A program made the translations under genes and the position numbers. DNA of 7,332 bases from an uncultured Chitinophagaceae bacterium (GTDB taxonomy: Bacteria; Bacteroidota; Bacteroidia; Chitinophagales; Chitinophagaceae), in contig CAMPGG010000172.1 in the NCBI GenBank assembly GCA_946885335.1, positions 1 to 7,332 of the forward strand, read 5' to 3'. The notes below the pieces were generated by a model that saw only the letters and a list, made by a program, of their open reading frames with translations, searched no databases and had not been told where the DNA came from. Below are positions 1 to 5,770 of this stretch, one piece after another; the stretch's first letter is position 1; the number at the start of each line of letters is the position of its first letter.

Positions 1-2
1 CA

Positions 3-53
3 TTGATAGTAATCAAAAGTCCGGATGATTTTTATCAAGCAGATTGATAAAAA
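3..53. repeat. Cluster of TTGAT/ATCAA inverted repeats (possible operator)
   Basis: Two inverted repeats share the same half-site. The first is TTGAT-AGTA-ATCAA at 3-16. The second is TTTTTATCAA-GCAGA-TTGATAAAAA at 29-53, whose 10-bp arms (29-38 and 44-53) match perfectly. The TTGAT pentamer or its complement therefore occurs four times in 48 bp, and the two symmetry centres (about 9.5 and 41) lie roughly three helical turns apart. That is the look of a site for a dimeric DNA-binding protein upstream of the lyase operon. The second repeat could also form an AT-rich RNA hairpin, but no clear T-run follows it, so I do not call it a terminator. AT-rich sequence produces such repeats by chance fairly often. 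Confidence 0.35.
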
Positions 54-67
54 ATTTGAAATATAAA

Positions 68-95
68 TTGGGATGTTTTTTTACATATATTTTTT
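68..95 (+). promoter_or_regulatory. Candidate Bacteroidota-type promoter for tnaA-tpl
   Basis: A TTG at 68-70 is followed 17 bp later by TATTTTTT at 88-95, which matches seven of eight positions of the Bacteroidota -7 consensus TAnnTTTG. The spacing is at the short end for the TTG/TAnnTTTG architecture. If used, transcription would start near 100 and leave a 5' leader of about 160 nt before the tnaA start codon. The region is very T-rich, so a chance match is plausible. A second, poorer candidate lies around 143-175. Confidence 0.3.
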
Positions 96-108
96 TTATG
101 TATGACCA

Positions 109-164
109 GGATCAGGTGATTTCTGATTCCAGCATCTCATCTTTGTCAATATGCAACGCTGGAA
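109..164 (+). promoter_or_regulatory. Two overlapping leader hairpins upstream of tnaA
   Basis: Hairpin A pairs 109-115 with 123-129 (ATCAG/CTGAT core, one G-U pair near the base, 7-nt loop). Hairpin B pairs TTCCAGC at 127-133 with GCTGGAA at 158-164 (7 perfect pairs, 24-nt loop). The two share positions 127-129, so their full stems compete. The right arm of hairpin B also contains the TGG codon of the possible leader peptide at 151-189. This is an attenuator-like geometry read by eye. Stem lengths are short and no folding energy was computed. Confidence 0.25.
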
Positions 165-189
165 AAATATTATTAAAAAGCCTTCCTGA
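151..189 (+). CDS. Possible Trp-containing leader peptide (TnaC-like position)
   Basis: A 12-codon frame from ATG 151 to TGA 187-189 encodes MQRWKNIIKKPS. It lies 71 bp upstream of the tryptophanase start and is followed by a C-rich, G-poor tract. In enterobacteria the tna operon is controlled by TnaC, a short peptide with an essential Trp and a Pro as its last residue, which stalls the ribosome in the presence of tryptophan. Here there is a Trp at position 4 and a Pro at position 11, but the Trp-Pro distance is 7 and not 12, and the last residue is Ser, so the known stalling motif is not reproduced. No Shine-Dalgarno is visible, though Bacteroidota often lack one. A frame this short can arise by chance. 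A longer overlapping frame, ATG 98 to TAA 199 (33 codons, no Trp), is an equally unproven alternative. Confidence 0.18.
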   Translation: MQRWKNIIKKPS

Positions 190-260
190 ATCATTCTAAC
201 CTCTTTTGCAGGTACCCCGCTCCTCATTTATTTTATTACTCATTACCTCAAATTTTTTGT
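190..260 (+). promoter_or_regulatory. C-rich, G-poor leader segment before tnaA
   Basis: Over these 71 bases I count about 19 C against 5 G, and the stretch is otherwise T-rich with little potential for secondary structure. C-rich, G-poor and unstructured RNA is the general character of Rho utilisation sites. In the E. coli tna leader such a site directly follows tnaC. The composition is seen directly. A Rho-loading function is only an inference. No start codon or Shine-Dalgarno is present until the GTG of tnaA. Confidence 0.25.
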
Positions 261-1631
261 GTGAAAACAATTATAGAACCCTTTAAGATAAAGTCTGTTG
301 AACCCATCTATTTTACATCACCCGAAGAAAGAATTGACATTTTAAAAAAAGCATTTTTCAACCCGTTTTTAATCCACTCAGATAAAGTCCTGATCGATTT
401 ACTGACAGACAGCGGTACAAGCGCCATGAGCAGCAATCAATGGGCTGGTATTATGAAAGGCGATGAATCCTATGCAGGCAGCCCAAGCTTTTACCGGTTT
501 GAGCAAACGGTACAAAAAATAACCGGAATGCCATTGGTTATTCCAACCCACCAGGGAAGAGCAGCAGAAAAGATCCTATTCACCATAACTGGTGGAAAAG
601 GAAAATATTTTTTAAGCAATACATTATTTGATACAACCAGGGCCAATATAGAATTCAGCGGGGCAGAAGGAATAGATCTTTTATGTCCTGAAGGAAAATT
701 GCCAACCGTTCCCGCTCCATTCAAAGGGAATATGGATGTTGATGCCCTGCAAAAAAAAATTGTTGAAATTGGCCATGAGCATATTTCCATGGTCATACTA
801 ACGGTTACCAATAACTCAGGAGGCGGGCAACCGGTTAGCATGAAAAACATCCGGGATGTAAAAGATGTTTGCGTTCATTATAATATTCCTCTTTTTATAG
901 ATGCCTGCCGGTTTGCAGAAAACGCCTGGTTCATTAAAACAAGAGAAGAAGGTTATGAGAAAAAAACGATTCCCGAAATTGCCCATGAAATGTTCTCTTA
1001 TGCAGATGGATGCACTATGAGTGCAAAGAAAGATGCATTTGCCAATATCGGTGGTTTTTTAGCGATGCACGATACACAACTGGCATTGCAATGCAGGAAC
1101 ATGCTGATCATCACCGAAGGTTTTCCTTCATATGGCGGATTGGCAGGAAGGGATCTTGAAGCAATTGCCATTGGTTTGGATGAAGTGATGGATGAAAATT
1201 ACCTGCAATATCGCATCCGCAGCATAGAATACATCAATCAAAAATTAATTAGTGCAGGCGTTCCCGTTATACAACCAGCCGGCGGGCATGCTGTATATAT
1301 TGATGCTGCTGCATTTCTTCCGCATATCCCGGTAAATCAGTATCCCGGGCAGGCACTGGTGGGTGCATTGTATATTGAAGGTGGCATTCGCTGTGTTGAA
1401 ATTGGATCTTTAATGTTTGGCAAATATGATTCTCATGGAGAATTAATTCCAGCACAAATGGAATTGGTACGCCTCGCCATTCCCCGCAGAGTTTATACCC
1501 AAAGTCATATAGATTATGTAGCGGAAGTGATCATCGAAGTTTTTCAAAACAGGGATAAAATAAAAGGGTTGAAAATTATTGAAGAAGCTGCTATGCTTCG
1601 CCATTTTACAGCAAAACTGGAAACCATTTAA
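261..1631 (+). CDS. tnaA: Tryptophanase (tryptophan indole-lyase)
   Basis: A cytosolic PLP enzyme of the beta-eliminating lyase family, 456 aa, that cleaves L-tryptophan to indole, pyruvate and ammonia. The fold and catalytic residues are intact: Tyr71 in GDESYAG, Arg100 in HQGRAAE, Asp214 and Arg217 in the IDACR segment, the PLP-binding Lys257 in MSAKKD, and Arg404 that holds the substrate carboxylate. Substrate-choice positions, in Citrobacter tyrosine phenol-lyase numbering (which this protein follows exactly), are the tryptophanase type: Asp124 (FDTT), Phe288, Val379, Ile381 (VEIG) and His448 (LRHFTAKL). A short insertion that E. coli TnaA has after about residue 110 is absent. The start is GTG at 261: from it the EPFKIKSVE motif falls at the same distance as in known family members, and no upstream ATG is in frame. 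It is the first gene of a probable two-gene operon with the tyrosine phenol-lyase gene 18 bp downstream. Indole from this enzyme could serve as a signal, which is not shown here. Confidence 0.93.
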   Translation: MKTIIEPFKIKSVEPIYFTSPEERIDILKKAFFNPFLIHSDKVLIDLLTDSGTSAMSSNQWAGIMKGDESYAGSPSFYRFEQTVQKITGMPLVIPTHQGRAAEKILFTITGGKGKYFLSNTLFDTTRANIEFSGAEGIDLLCPEGKLPTVPAPFKGNMDVDALQKKIVEIGHEHISMVILTVTNNSGGGQPVSMKNIRDVKDVCVHYNIPLFIDACRFAENAWFIKTREEGYEKKTIPEIAHEMFSYADGCTMSAKKDAFANIGGFLAMHDTQLALQCRNMLIITEGFPSYGGLAGRDLEAIAIGLDEVMDENYLQYRIRSIEYINQKLISAGVPVIQPAGGHAVYIDAAAFLPHIPVNQYPGQALVGALYIEGGIRCVEIGSLMFGKYDSHGELIPAQMELVRLAIPRRVYTQSHIDYVAEVIIEVFQNRDKIKGLKIIEEAAMLRHFTAKLETI

Positions 1632-1649
1632 AAAAATAAAACTTACCCG

Positions 1650-3029
1650 ATGATAAATAATATTAAAAGAAGCTGGGCCGAACCATACAAGATGAAGATG
1701 GTTGAATTATTGAAAGTGACCAACCCGGCGCAAAGAAAAAAAGCGTTGAAGGATGCGGGTTATAACACTTTCCTGCTAAAGTCTGAAGATGTTTATATTG
1801 ACCTGCTCACGGATAGCGGTACTTCCGCTATGAGCGACAGGCAATGGGCCGGCATGATGATGGGTGATGAAGCCTATGCAGGCAGCCGTAATTTTTATAA
1901 CCTGGAAAAGGTGGTGCAAGAAACTTATGGCTATAAACATTTTGTGCCTACTCACCAGGGCCGGGCTGCTGAAAATATTCTTTCCAAAATATTGATCAAA
2001 AAAGGAGACATTATTCCCGGGAACATGTACTTCACTACTACCCGGCTGCACCAGGAAATGGCGGGCGGAAAATTTGAAGATATTATTATCGATGAGGCGC
2101 ATGATCCTGAAAATGAATTTCCATTTAAAGGGAATGTTGACCTGCATAAATTAGAAAGACTGGTTGAAAAACATGGTGCAAAGAAAATACCTTATGTAAG
2201 TATAGCTACCAGTGTAAATATGGCTGGCGGGCAACCCATCAGCATGCAGAATTTAAAAGAATTAAGGGCATTGACAAAAAAACATAAGATCCGCATTATT
2301 CACGATATGACGAGAGTTGCGGAGAACGCTTTCTTCATCCAGCAAAAAGAAAAAGGTTACCAGGATAAATCTGTAAAAGAAATCGTTTTGCAGATATGCT
2401 CATTGACCGATGGCGCCACCATGAGTGCAAAAAAAGATGCTTTGGTAAATATTGGTGGGTTCCTGGCCGTTAATGACTGGGATGTATTTGAAGAAGCCCG
2501 CAATATGGTTGTTGTGTACGAAGGTTTACATACCTATGGCGGGCTGGCAGGCAGAGATATGGAAGCCATGGCCATCGGTATTTGTGAAAGTGTTTGTGAT
2601 GATCATATCAGGGCGAGGGTTGGACAGGTGATTTACCTGGGTGAAAAAATGATGGAATATGGAATCCCTATTGTAAAACCCATCGGCGGTCACGGCATAT
2701 TTGTTGATGCCAAAAAATTTCTTCCGCACATATCGCAGGACGAATTTCCGGCACAAACACTGGCTGCAGAAATTTACCTGGACTCCGGTGTAAGAACAAT
2801 GGAAAGAGGTATTGTTTCTGCGGGGCGGAAAGCGAATGGAGAAAATTATCATCCCAAACTTGAACTGGTTCGTTTTACCATTCCACGCAGGGTGTACACA
2901 CAGGCACATATGGATGTAATTGCAGAATCAGCAGCAAGAGTTTATGAACGCCGTAAAAAGATCAAAGGCATGAAGATGATCTATGAGCCAAAATACTTAA
3001 GATTTTTCCAGGCAAAGTTTGAAAGATAA
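1650..3029 (+). CDS. tpl: Tyrosine phenol-lyase (beta-tyrosinase)
   Basis: A PLP-dependent beta-eliminating lyase of 459 aa, paralogous to the gene before it, that cleaves L-tyrosine to phenol, pyruvate and ammonia. It aligns along its whole length with Citrobacter tyrosine phenol-lyase, with an offset of +5 that becomes +4 near the C-terminus. Catalytic residues are present: Tyr76, Arg105, Asp219, Arg222, the PLP Lys262 in MSAKKD, and Arg408. The residues that contact the phenol ring are of the tyrosine phenol-lyase type: Thr129 (FTTT), Met384, Arg386 (MERG) and Phe452 (LRFFQAKF). Phe41, equivalent to the loop Phe36, is also kept. One difference is the loop after the EG pair, which reads LHTYGG (293-298) where Citrobacter has MPSYGG, so Met288 and Pro289 are changed near the ring pocket. 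ATG at 1650 is the natural start, 18 bp after tnaA, with an A-rich spacer and no promoter, so cotranscription is likely. Its 3' end faces a minus-strand gene only 10 bp away. Confidence 0.92.
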   Translation: MINNIKRSWAEPYKMKMVELLKVTNPAQRKKALKDAGYNTFLLKSEDVYIDLLTDSGTSAMSDRQWAGMMMGDEAYAGSRNFYNLEKVVQETYGYKHFVPTHQGRAAENILSKILIKKGDIIPGNMYFTTTRLHQEMAGGKFEDIIIDEAHDPENEFPFKGNVDLHKLERLVEKHGAKKIPYVSIATSVNMAGGQPISMQNLKELRALTKKHKIRIIHDMTRVAENAFFIQQKEKGYQDKSVKEIVLQICSLTDGATMSAKKDALVNIGGFLAVNDWDVFEEARNMVVVYEGLHTYGGLAGRDMEAMAIGICESVCDDHIRARVGQVIYLGEKMMEYGIPIVKPIGGHGIFVDAKKFLPHISQDEFPAQTLAAEIYLDSGVRTMERGIVSAGRKANGENYHPKLELVRFTIPRRVYTQAHMDVIAESAARVYERRKKIKGMKMIYEPKYLRFFQAKFER

Positions 3030-3039
3030 AGATGTCAAA

Positions 3040-3471
3040 TCAAACCAATGTTTCCGTCCTGAACCAGGAAGTTTTGTGCTTAAAACCTTTGGTGTTGTCA
3101 ACCATTTTAATTTGATCAATTTGAATAGCCCATACATCACCGGATATCATTAATGCAAACGGAAAAGCTTTATGGTAATTCTTGTACGCATCTTTGGTTC
3201 GCAAATCATGAGCCGGTAACATAACACCCTGGAACTGGATGCCCCGGATAGCAAGCTGTTGCAGTTTGTCAGGCAATATTGTTCCGGCAACAACCGGGTC
3301 TTTCATCAACAGGTTCATATGATGCGTGTCTGTAGAAGATTTAAAATATAACAAACCCTCATCTGCATTAAATGAATAATAACAGCTAAAACAATAAGGT
3401 CTGCCCCTGTCCACGCAACAGACAGAAGCCGTTTTTTGTTTGGTGATAAATTCAATGATTGACTGATCCAT
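3040..3471 (-). CDS. YhbP-like UPF0306 family protein (FMN-binding split-barrel fold)
   Basis: A small, probably cytosolic protein of 143 aa from the ATG at 3471. It resembles E. coli YhbP: shared features are the YYSFNAD strand (about residues 32-38), the VAGTI and IRGIQFQG block (about 60-82), a FPFALM helix region and the C-terminal IDQIKMVDNTKGF segment. The family belongs to the pyridoxamine-phosphate-oxidase-like split barrels, so flavin binding is plausible. No activity is established for YhbP and none is assigned here. The frame stays open upstream to an ATG at 3558, but the extra 29 residues do not match the family, and a TATATTTG promoter box (3500-3507) and a palindrome lie inside that extension, so 3471 is preferred. 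It is transcribed convergently with the tyrosine phenol-lyase gene and divergently from the QueD-like gene. Confidence 0.8.
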   Translation of the reverse strand: MDQSIIEFITKQKTASVCCVDRGRPYCFSCYYSFNADEGLLYFKSSTDTHHMNLLMKDPVVAGTILPDKLQQLAIRGIQFQGVMLPAHDLRTKDAYKNYHKAFPFALMISGDVWAIQIDQIKMVDNTKGFKHKTSWFRTETLV

Positions 3472-3499
3472 GATCTGAAATTTATGACTGATCTTTTTG

Positions 3500-3507
3500 C
3501 AAATATA
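3500..3507 (-). promoter_or_regulatory. Bacteroidota -7 promoter box for the YhbP-like gene
   Basis: Read on the minus strand, this is TATATTTG, a perfect match to the -7 consensus TAnnTTTG. It ends 28 bp upstream of the ATG at 3471, which would give a 5' leader of about 20 nt. No TTG is present at the usual -33 distance. That place is occupied by the palindrome at 3507-3538, which suggests a regulated promoter. Confidence 0.5.
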
Positions 3508-3538
3508 ATAATTAAGGATAAATTTGTCCTTATTTATT
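3507..3538. promoter_or_regulatory. 32-bp near-perfect palindrome, candidate Rrf2 operator
   Basis: The core TAAGGATAAATTTGTCCTTA (3513-3532) is symmetric apart from one base pair (T3519/G3526). The symmetry continues outwards to 3507 and 3538 with one more mismatched pair (T3512/T3533), so 14 of 16 pairs match. It abuts the TATATTTG box of the minus-strand gene and covers its -33 region. Long AT-rich dyads with central A/T are typical of operators for Rrf2-family regulators such as NsrR and IscR, and an Rrf2 gene lies about 550 bp away. The symmetry is seen directly. The identity of the regulator is inferred. Confidence 0.5.
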
Positions 3539-3581
3539 TTCCAGGTATGCTTTATCATACTAGCATCCTGCCAGCCCGCTT

Positions 3582-3611
3582 TTGACTCAATTATTCATTA
3601 AACTATTTTTA
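3582..3611 (+). promoter_or_regulatory. Candidate promoter for the queD-rrf2 pair
   Basis: TTG at 3582-3584 and TATTTTTA at 3604-3611 are separated by 19 bp, which fits the Bacteroidota -33/-7 layout with one mismatch in the -7 box. The box ends only 5 bp before the ATG at 3617, so if it is used the mRNA would be leaderless or nearly so. The A/T richness of the region keeps confidence low. Confidence 0.3.
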
Positions 3612-3616
3612 AAAAA

Positions 3617-4048
3617 ATGTTACAGGTTACCCGGATCTTTCGCTTTGAAATGGCACATGCCATCCATGGATATGCTGGCGCTTGCAGGCATATACATGGC
3701 CATTCTTATGAACTGCATGTAAGTGCCAGGCAGATTAACTGCAACGATGATTATTTACCAGCACCAGGATTCGTTATGGATTTTAAAGAACTAAAACAAT
3801 TAATGGAACCCATCATTGCATCATTAGATCATAAACTGGTTTTATCAGGTGCTTATATAAAAAATCATCCCGGTATTGGTGAATTGGAAAACCTGGTAGC
3901 CTGGGAACACGAACCCAGTGCAGAAAATATTTTAACCTTTATCCGGCTTAGTTTGCAAAAAACACTTCCGCCAACTATTGAATTGCATAAATTAAAAATT
4001 TACGAAACAGAAAATTCCTATGCAGAATGGGAGAATAATAAAAACTAA
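3617..4048 (+). CDS. queD: QueD / 6-pyruvoyltetrahydropterin synthase family protein
   Basis: A 143-aa cytosolic T-fold enzyme. The likely reaction is conversion of 7,8-dihydroneopterin triphosphate to 6-carboxytetrahydropterin, the second step of queuosine and other 7-deazapurine synthesis. Zinc ligands are His14 (FEMAH) and His27 and His29 (HGHSY). The catalytic Cys23 sits in a C-x3-HGH spacing, as in QueD, and not the C-x5-HGH of eukaryotic pyruvoyltetrahydropterin synthases. Asp71-His72 (LDHKL) and Glu130 (YETENSYAEW) complete the usual catalytic set, and PSAEN at 100-104 fits the pterin-binding loop. It is about 20 residues longer than E. coli QueD because of an insertion at about 75-98. 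No other queuosine gene is in the window. It is followed 40 bp later by the Rrf2 gene on the same strand. A different pterin reaction within this family cannot be excluded. Confidence 0.82.
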   Translation: MLQVTRIFRFEMAHAIHGYAGACRHIHGHSYELHVSARQINCNDDYLPAPGFVMDFKELKQLMEPIIASLDHKLVLSGAYIKNHPGIGELENLVAWEHEPSAENILTFIRLSLQKTLPPTIELHKLKIYETENSYAEWENNKN

Positions 4049-4088
4049 CAATCACTGTAAATCATCTTACTAAAAACAAATTTGATCT

Positions 4089-4517
4089 ATGTTTTCAAAA
4101 GCGACGGAGTATGCACTGAGGGCCACTATTTATATAGCACAAAAAAGCAATGAAGAAAAAAAACTGGGGTTAGAAGAAATTGCAAAAGGTATCAGGTCTC
4201 CCAAATCTTTTACTGCCAAAATTCTTCAGCAACTTACGGCAGGCAATAAGATCATCAGTTCAACCCGTGGGCCAGGGGGTGGATTTTTTATGACGGCAAA
4301 TGCCAAAATGCTGCCTGTGAAAGCTGTTTTATTAGCTATGGAAGAATATGAAGTACTGGATAAATGCGTGTTAGGATTAAAAAAGTGTTCTGACATAAAA
4401 CCCTGTCCTATGCATAACCAATACAAAACCATCCGGCAACAGATAAAGGATCTTTTCGTTTCCAAATCCATTCAAGACCTGGCTGATGAAATGGAAACCA
4501 GCGATCGATATTTGTGA
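4089..4517 (+). CDS. Rrf2 family transcriptional regulator, probable Fe-S sensor
   Basis: A 142-aa DNA-binding protein of the Rrf2 (IscR/NsrR) family. The N-terminus MFSKATEYALRATIYIA is the typical first helix. A winged helix-turn-helix follows at about 26-66, with the IAKGIRSPKSFTAKILQQL recognition segment and the wing RGPGGGF (60-66). Three cysteines, Cys93, Cys100 and Cys106 (C-x6-C-x5-C, ending in PCPMH), sit where NsrR and IscR bind an iron-sulfur cluster, so it probably senses nitric oxide, oxygen or cluster status. The exact signal cannot be read from sequence. The 40-bp gap after the QueD-like gene suggests cotranscription. A sequence at 4071-4090 shares the ACAAATTT core with the palindrome at 3507-3538 and might allow autoregulation. 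Candidate targets are the YhbP-like gene and possibly the export operon downstream. Confidence 0.87.
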   Translation: MFSKATEYALRATIYIAQKSNEEKKLGLEEIAKGIRSPKSFTAKILQQLTAGNKIISSTRGPGGGFFMTANAKMLPVKAVLLAMEEYEVLDKCVLGLKKCSDIKPCPMHNQYKTIRQQIKDLFVSKSIQDLADEMETSDRYL

Positions 4518-4532
4518 GTAGTTAAATCGTAA

Positions 4533-4559
4533 ATTACATACCTGCTATGATGATGTAAT
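4533..4559. repeat. ATTACAT-N13-ATGTAAT inverted repeat
   Basis: Perfect 7-bp arms (4533-4539 and 4553-4559) flank a 13-bp spacer in the 128-bp gap between the Rrf2 gene and the export operon. No T-run follows, so a terminator is unlikely. The size and symmetry would suit a dimeric repressor acting on the operon that starts at 4646. It does not resemble the palindrome at 3507-3538. No good TAnnTTTG promoter box was found in this gap. Confidence 0.25.
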
Positions 4560-4645
4560 ATCTACTTGTTTAAAAGCAATTAATTAATTTCAGGAATGGT
4601 GCAATTTAATATCGGCTTAATGGATAAAGTAAAAACCAGGTTGGC

Positions 4646-5770
4646 ATGATAAGCATCTCTCCTACAAATTCTAATAAACCAGGCATGCTGATGAAATTAA
4701 TTGGATCCCTTCTTATCATATTCTTTTTTATATCATGTGGTGAAGAACAGGAAAAAATAAACCCGGTAGAAGAAAACATTACTGAATCTGTTTATGCATC
4801 AGGCATTGTAAAAAGCAGTGACCAATACCAGGTTTTTTCACCTGTTAATGGTATCATTCAACGAATATTTGTAACCGAAGGTGACAGCATTAAAAAAGGT
4901 GGTTCTATTTTACAGGTTAAAAACGAACAGGCACAACTCAATATAGAAGGAGCACAACTGGGAGTGGAGAGTGCTTCCATTAATGCTAACAGGGATAAAT
5001 TAAATGAATTAAGGGCTAACATTAATTTCCTGAAAACAAAAGTGCAAAATGATTCCATACTGATGGAAAGGCAACGCAGGTTGTGGGATCAGCAGATTGG
5101 AACCCGCATTGAACTGGAACAACGTGAACTGGCTTACAGAAACAGCATAGCTGCTTATGATGCGGCCGTTTCCCGTTACAGGGACCTGCAAACACAAATT
5201 AATTTAGCATCCGAACAATCCAGGAATAATTTAAGATTGAGTAAAACGGTAGCAGGCGATTTTACCATTAAAAGCAACATGAATGGAAAGGTTTACAGCC
5301 TGTTCAGAAATGAAGGAGAAATGGTTAACACGCAAACACCCATAGCCGTTATTGGTGGTGATGGTGAATTTATGCTGGAACTCCAGGTGGATGAATATGA
5401 TATTGGTAAAATTGTTCCGGGACAAAAAGTACTGATCACCATGGATAGTTATAAGAACGAGGTGTTTGAAGCTGAAGTTACCAGGATACTACCGTTAATG
5501 AATGAACGCACCCGGTCTTTTACCGTTGAAGCCATTTTTACAAAACGACCCGATGCCCTTTATCCAAACCTGACAACAGAAGCAAATATTATTTTACAAA
5601 CAAAAGAAAAGGCCATTACTATACCAAGAGATTATTTGATTAATGATTCCATGGTGATAATGGCAGATGGAGAGAAAAGAAAAGTTGTTACGGGTGTAAT
5701 GGATTTTCAGAAAGTAGAAATTCTCAGTGGTTTAACAACCAGTGATGAGATCATGAAACCAGTTGAATGA
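4646..5770 (+). CDS. Periplasmic adaptor (membrane fusion) lipoprotein of an ABC exporter
   Basis: A HlyD/MacA-type adaptor that would link the inner-membrane ABC exporter encoded next to it to an outer-membrane channel. In the 374-aa reading a lipoprotein signal precedes Cys31 (FFISCG), with a hydrophobic stretch at about 18-29. The order of parts is a first lipoyl half (57-92, with SPVNGIIQRIFVTEGDSIKKG), a helical hairpin rich in heptads (93-200), a second lipoyl half (203-238, NGKVYSLFRNEGEMVNTQ), a beta-barrel (241-318) and a C-terminal membrane-proximal domain. ATG at 4646 gives 15 residues ahead of a typical MKLIGSLL signal start. ATG at 4691 would place the lipidated Cys at residue 16 and is equally or more likely as the true start. 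The stop overlaps the permease start by 4 bp (ATGA), so translation is probably coupled. The substrate is unknown. Confidence 0.87.
   Translation: MISISPTNSNKPGMLMKLIGSLLIIFFFISCGEEQEKINPVEENITESVYASGIVKSSDQYQVFSPVNGIIQRIFVTEGDSIKKGGSILQVKNEQAQLNIEGAQLGVESASINANRDKLNELRANINFLKTKVQNDSILMERQRRLWDQQIGTRIELEQRELAYRNSIAAYDAAVSRYRDLQTQINLASEQSRNNLRLSKTVAGDFTIKSNMNGKVYSLFRNEGEMVNTQTPIAVIGGDGEFMLELQVDEYDIGKIVPGQKVLITMDSYKNEVFEAEVTRILPLMNERTRSFTVEAIFTKRPDALYPNLTTEANIILQTKEKAITIPRDYLINDSMVIMADGEKRKVVTGVMDFQKVEILSGLTTSDEIMKPVE

Noticed and set aside
98..199. 33-codon frame (ATG 98 to TAA 199) upstream of tnaA as a small gene
   Set aside because: There is no recognisable motif, it begins about where transcription would start, and it overlaps the hairpins and the Trp-containing frame. 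It is mentioned only as an alternative.
491..850. Minus-strand open frame inside tnaA (and similar antisense frames inside tpl, the Rrf2 gene, the adaptor and the permease)
   Set aside because: They lie opposite strongly conserved coding sequence, show no family features, and are best explained as antisense shadows of real genes.
1017..2440. Near-identical 20-bp segments around the PLP-lysine codons (1017-1036 and 2421-2440) as a recombination repeat
   Set aside because: They encode the same conserved MSAKKDA motif in two paralogues, so protein constraint and common ancestry explain the match.
3057..3069. TCCTG-AAC-CAGGA hairpin just past the end of tpl, as a terminator
   Set aside because: The stem is only 5 bp, the following T-run is short (four T), and it lies inside the coding sequence of the convergent YhbP-like gene. 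Not strong enough to call.
4581..4590. TAATTAATTT as a -7 promoter box for the export operon
   Set aside because: It has at least two mismatches to TAnnTTTG and a spacing of only about 16 bp from the nearest TTG. The segment is simply A/T-rich.
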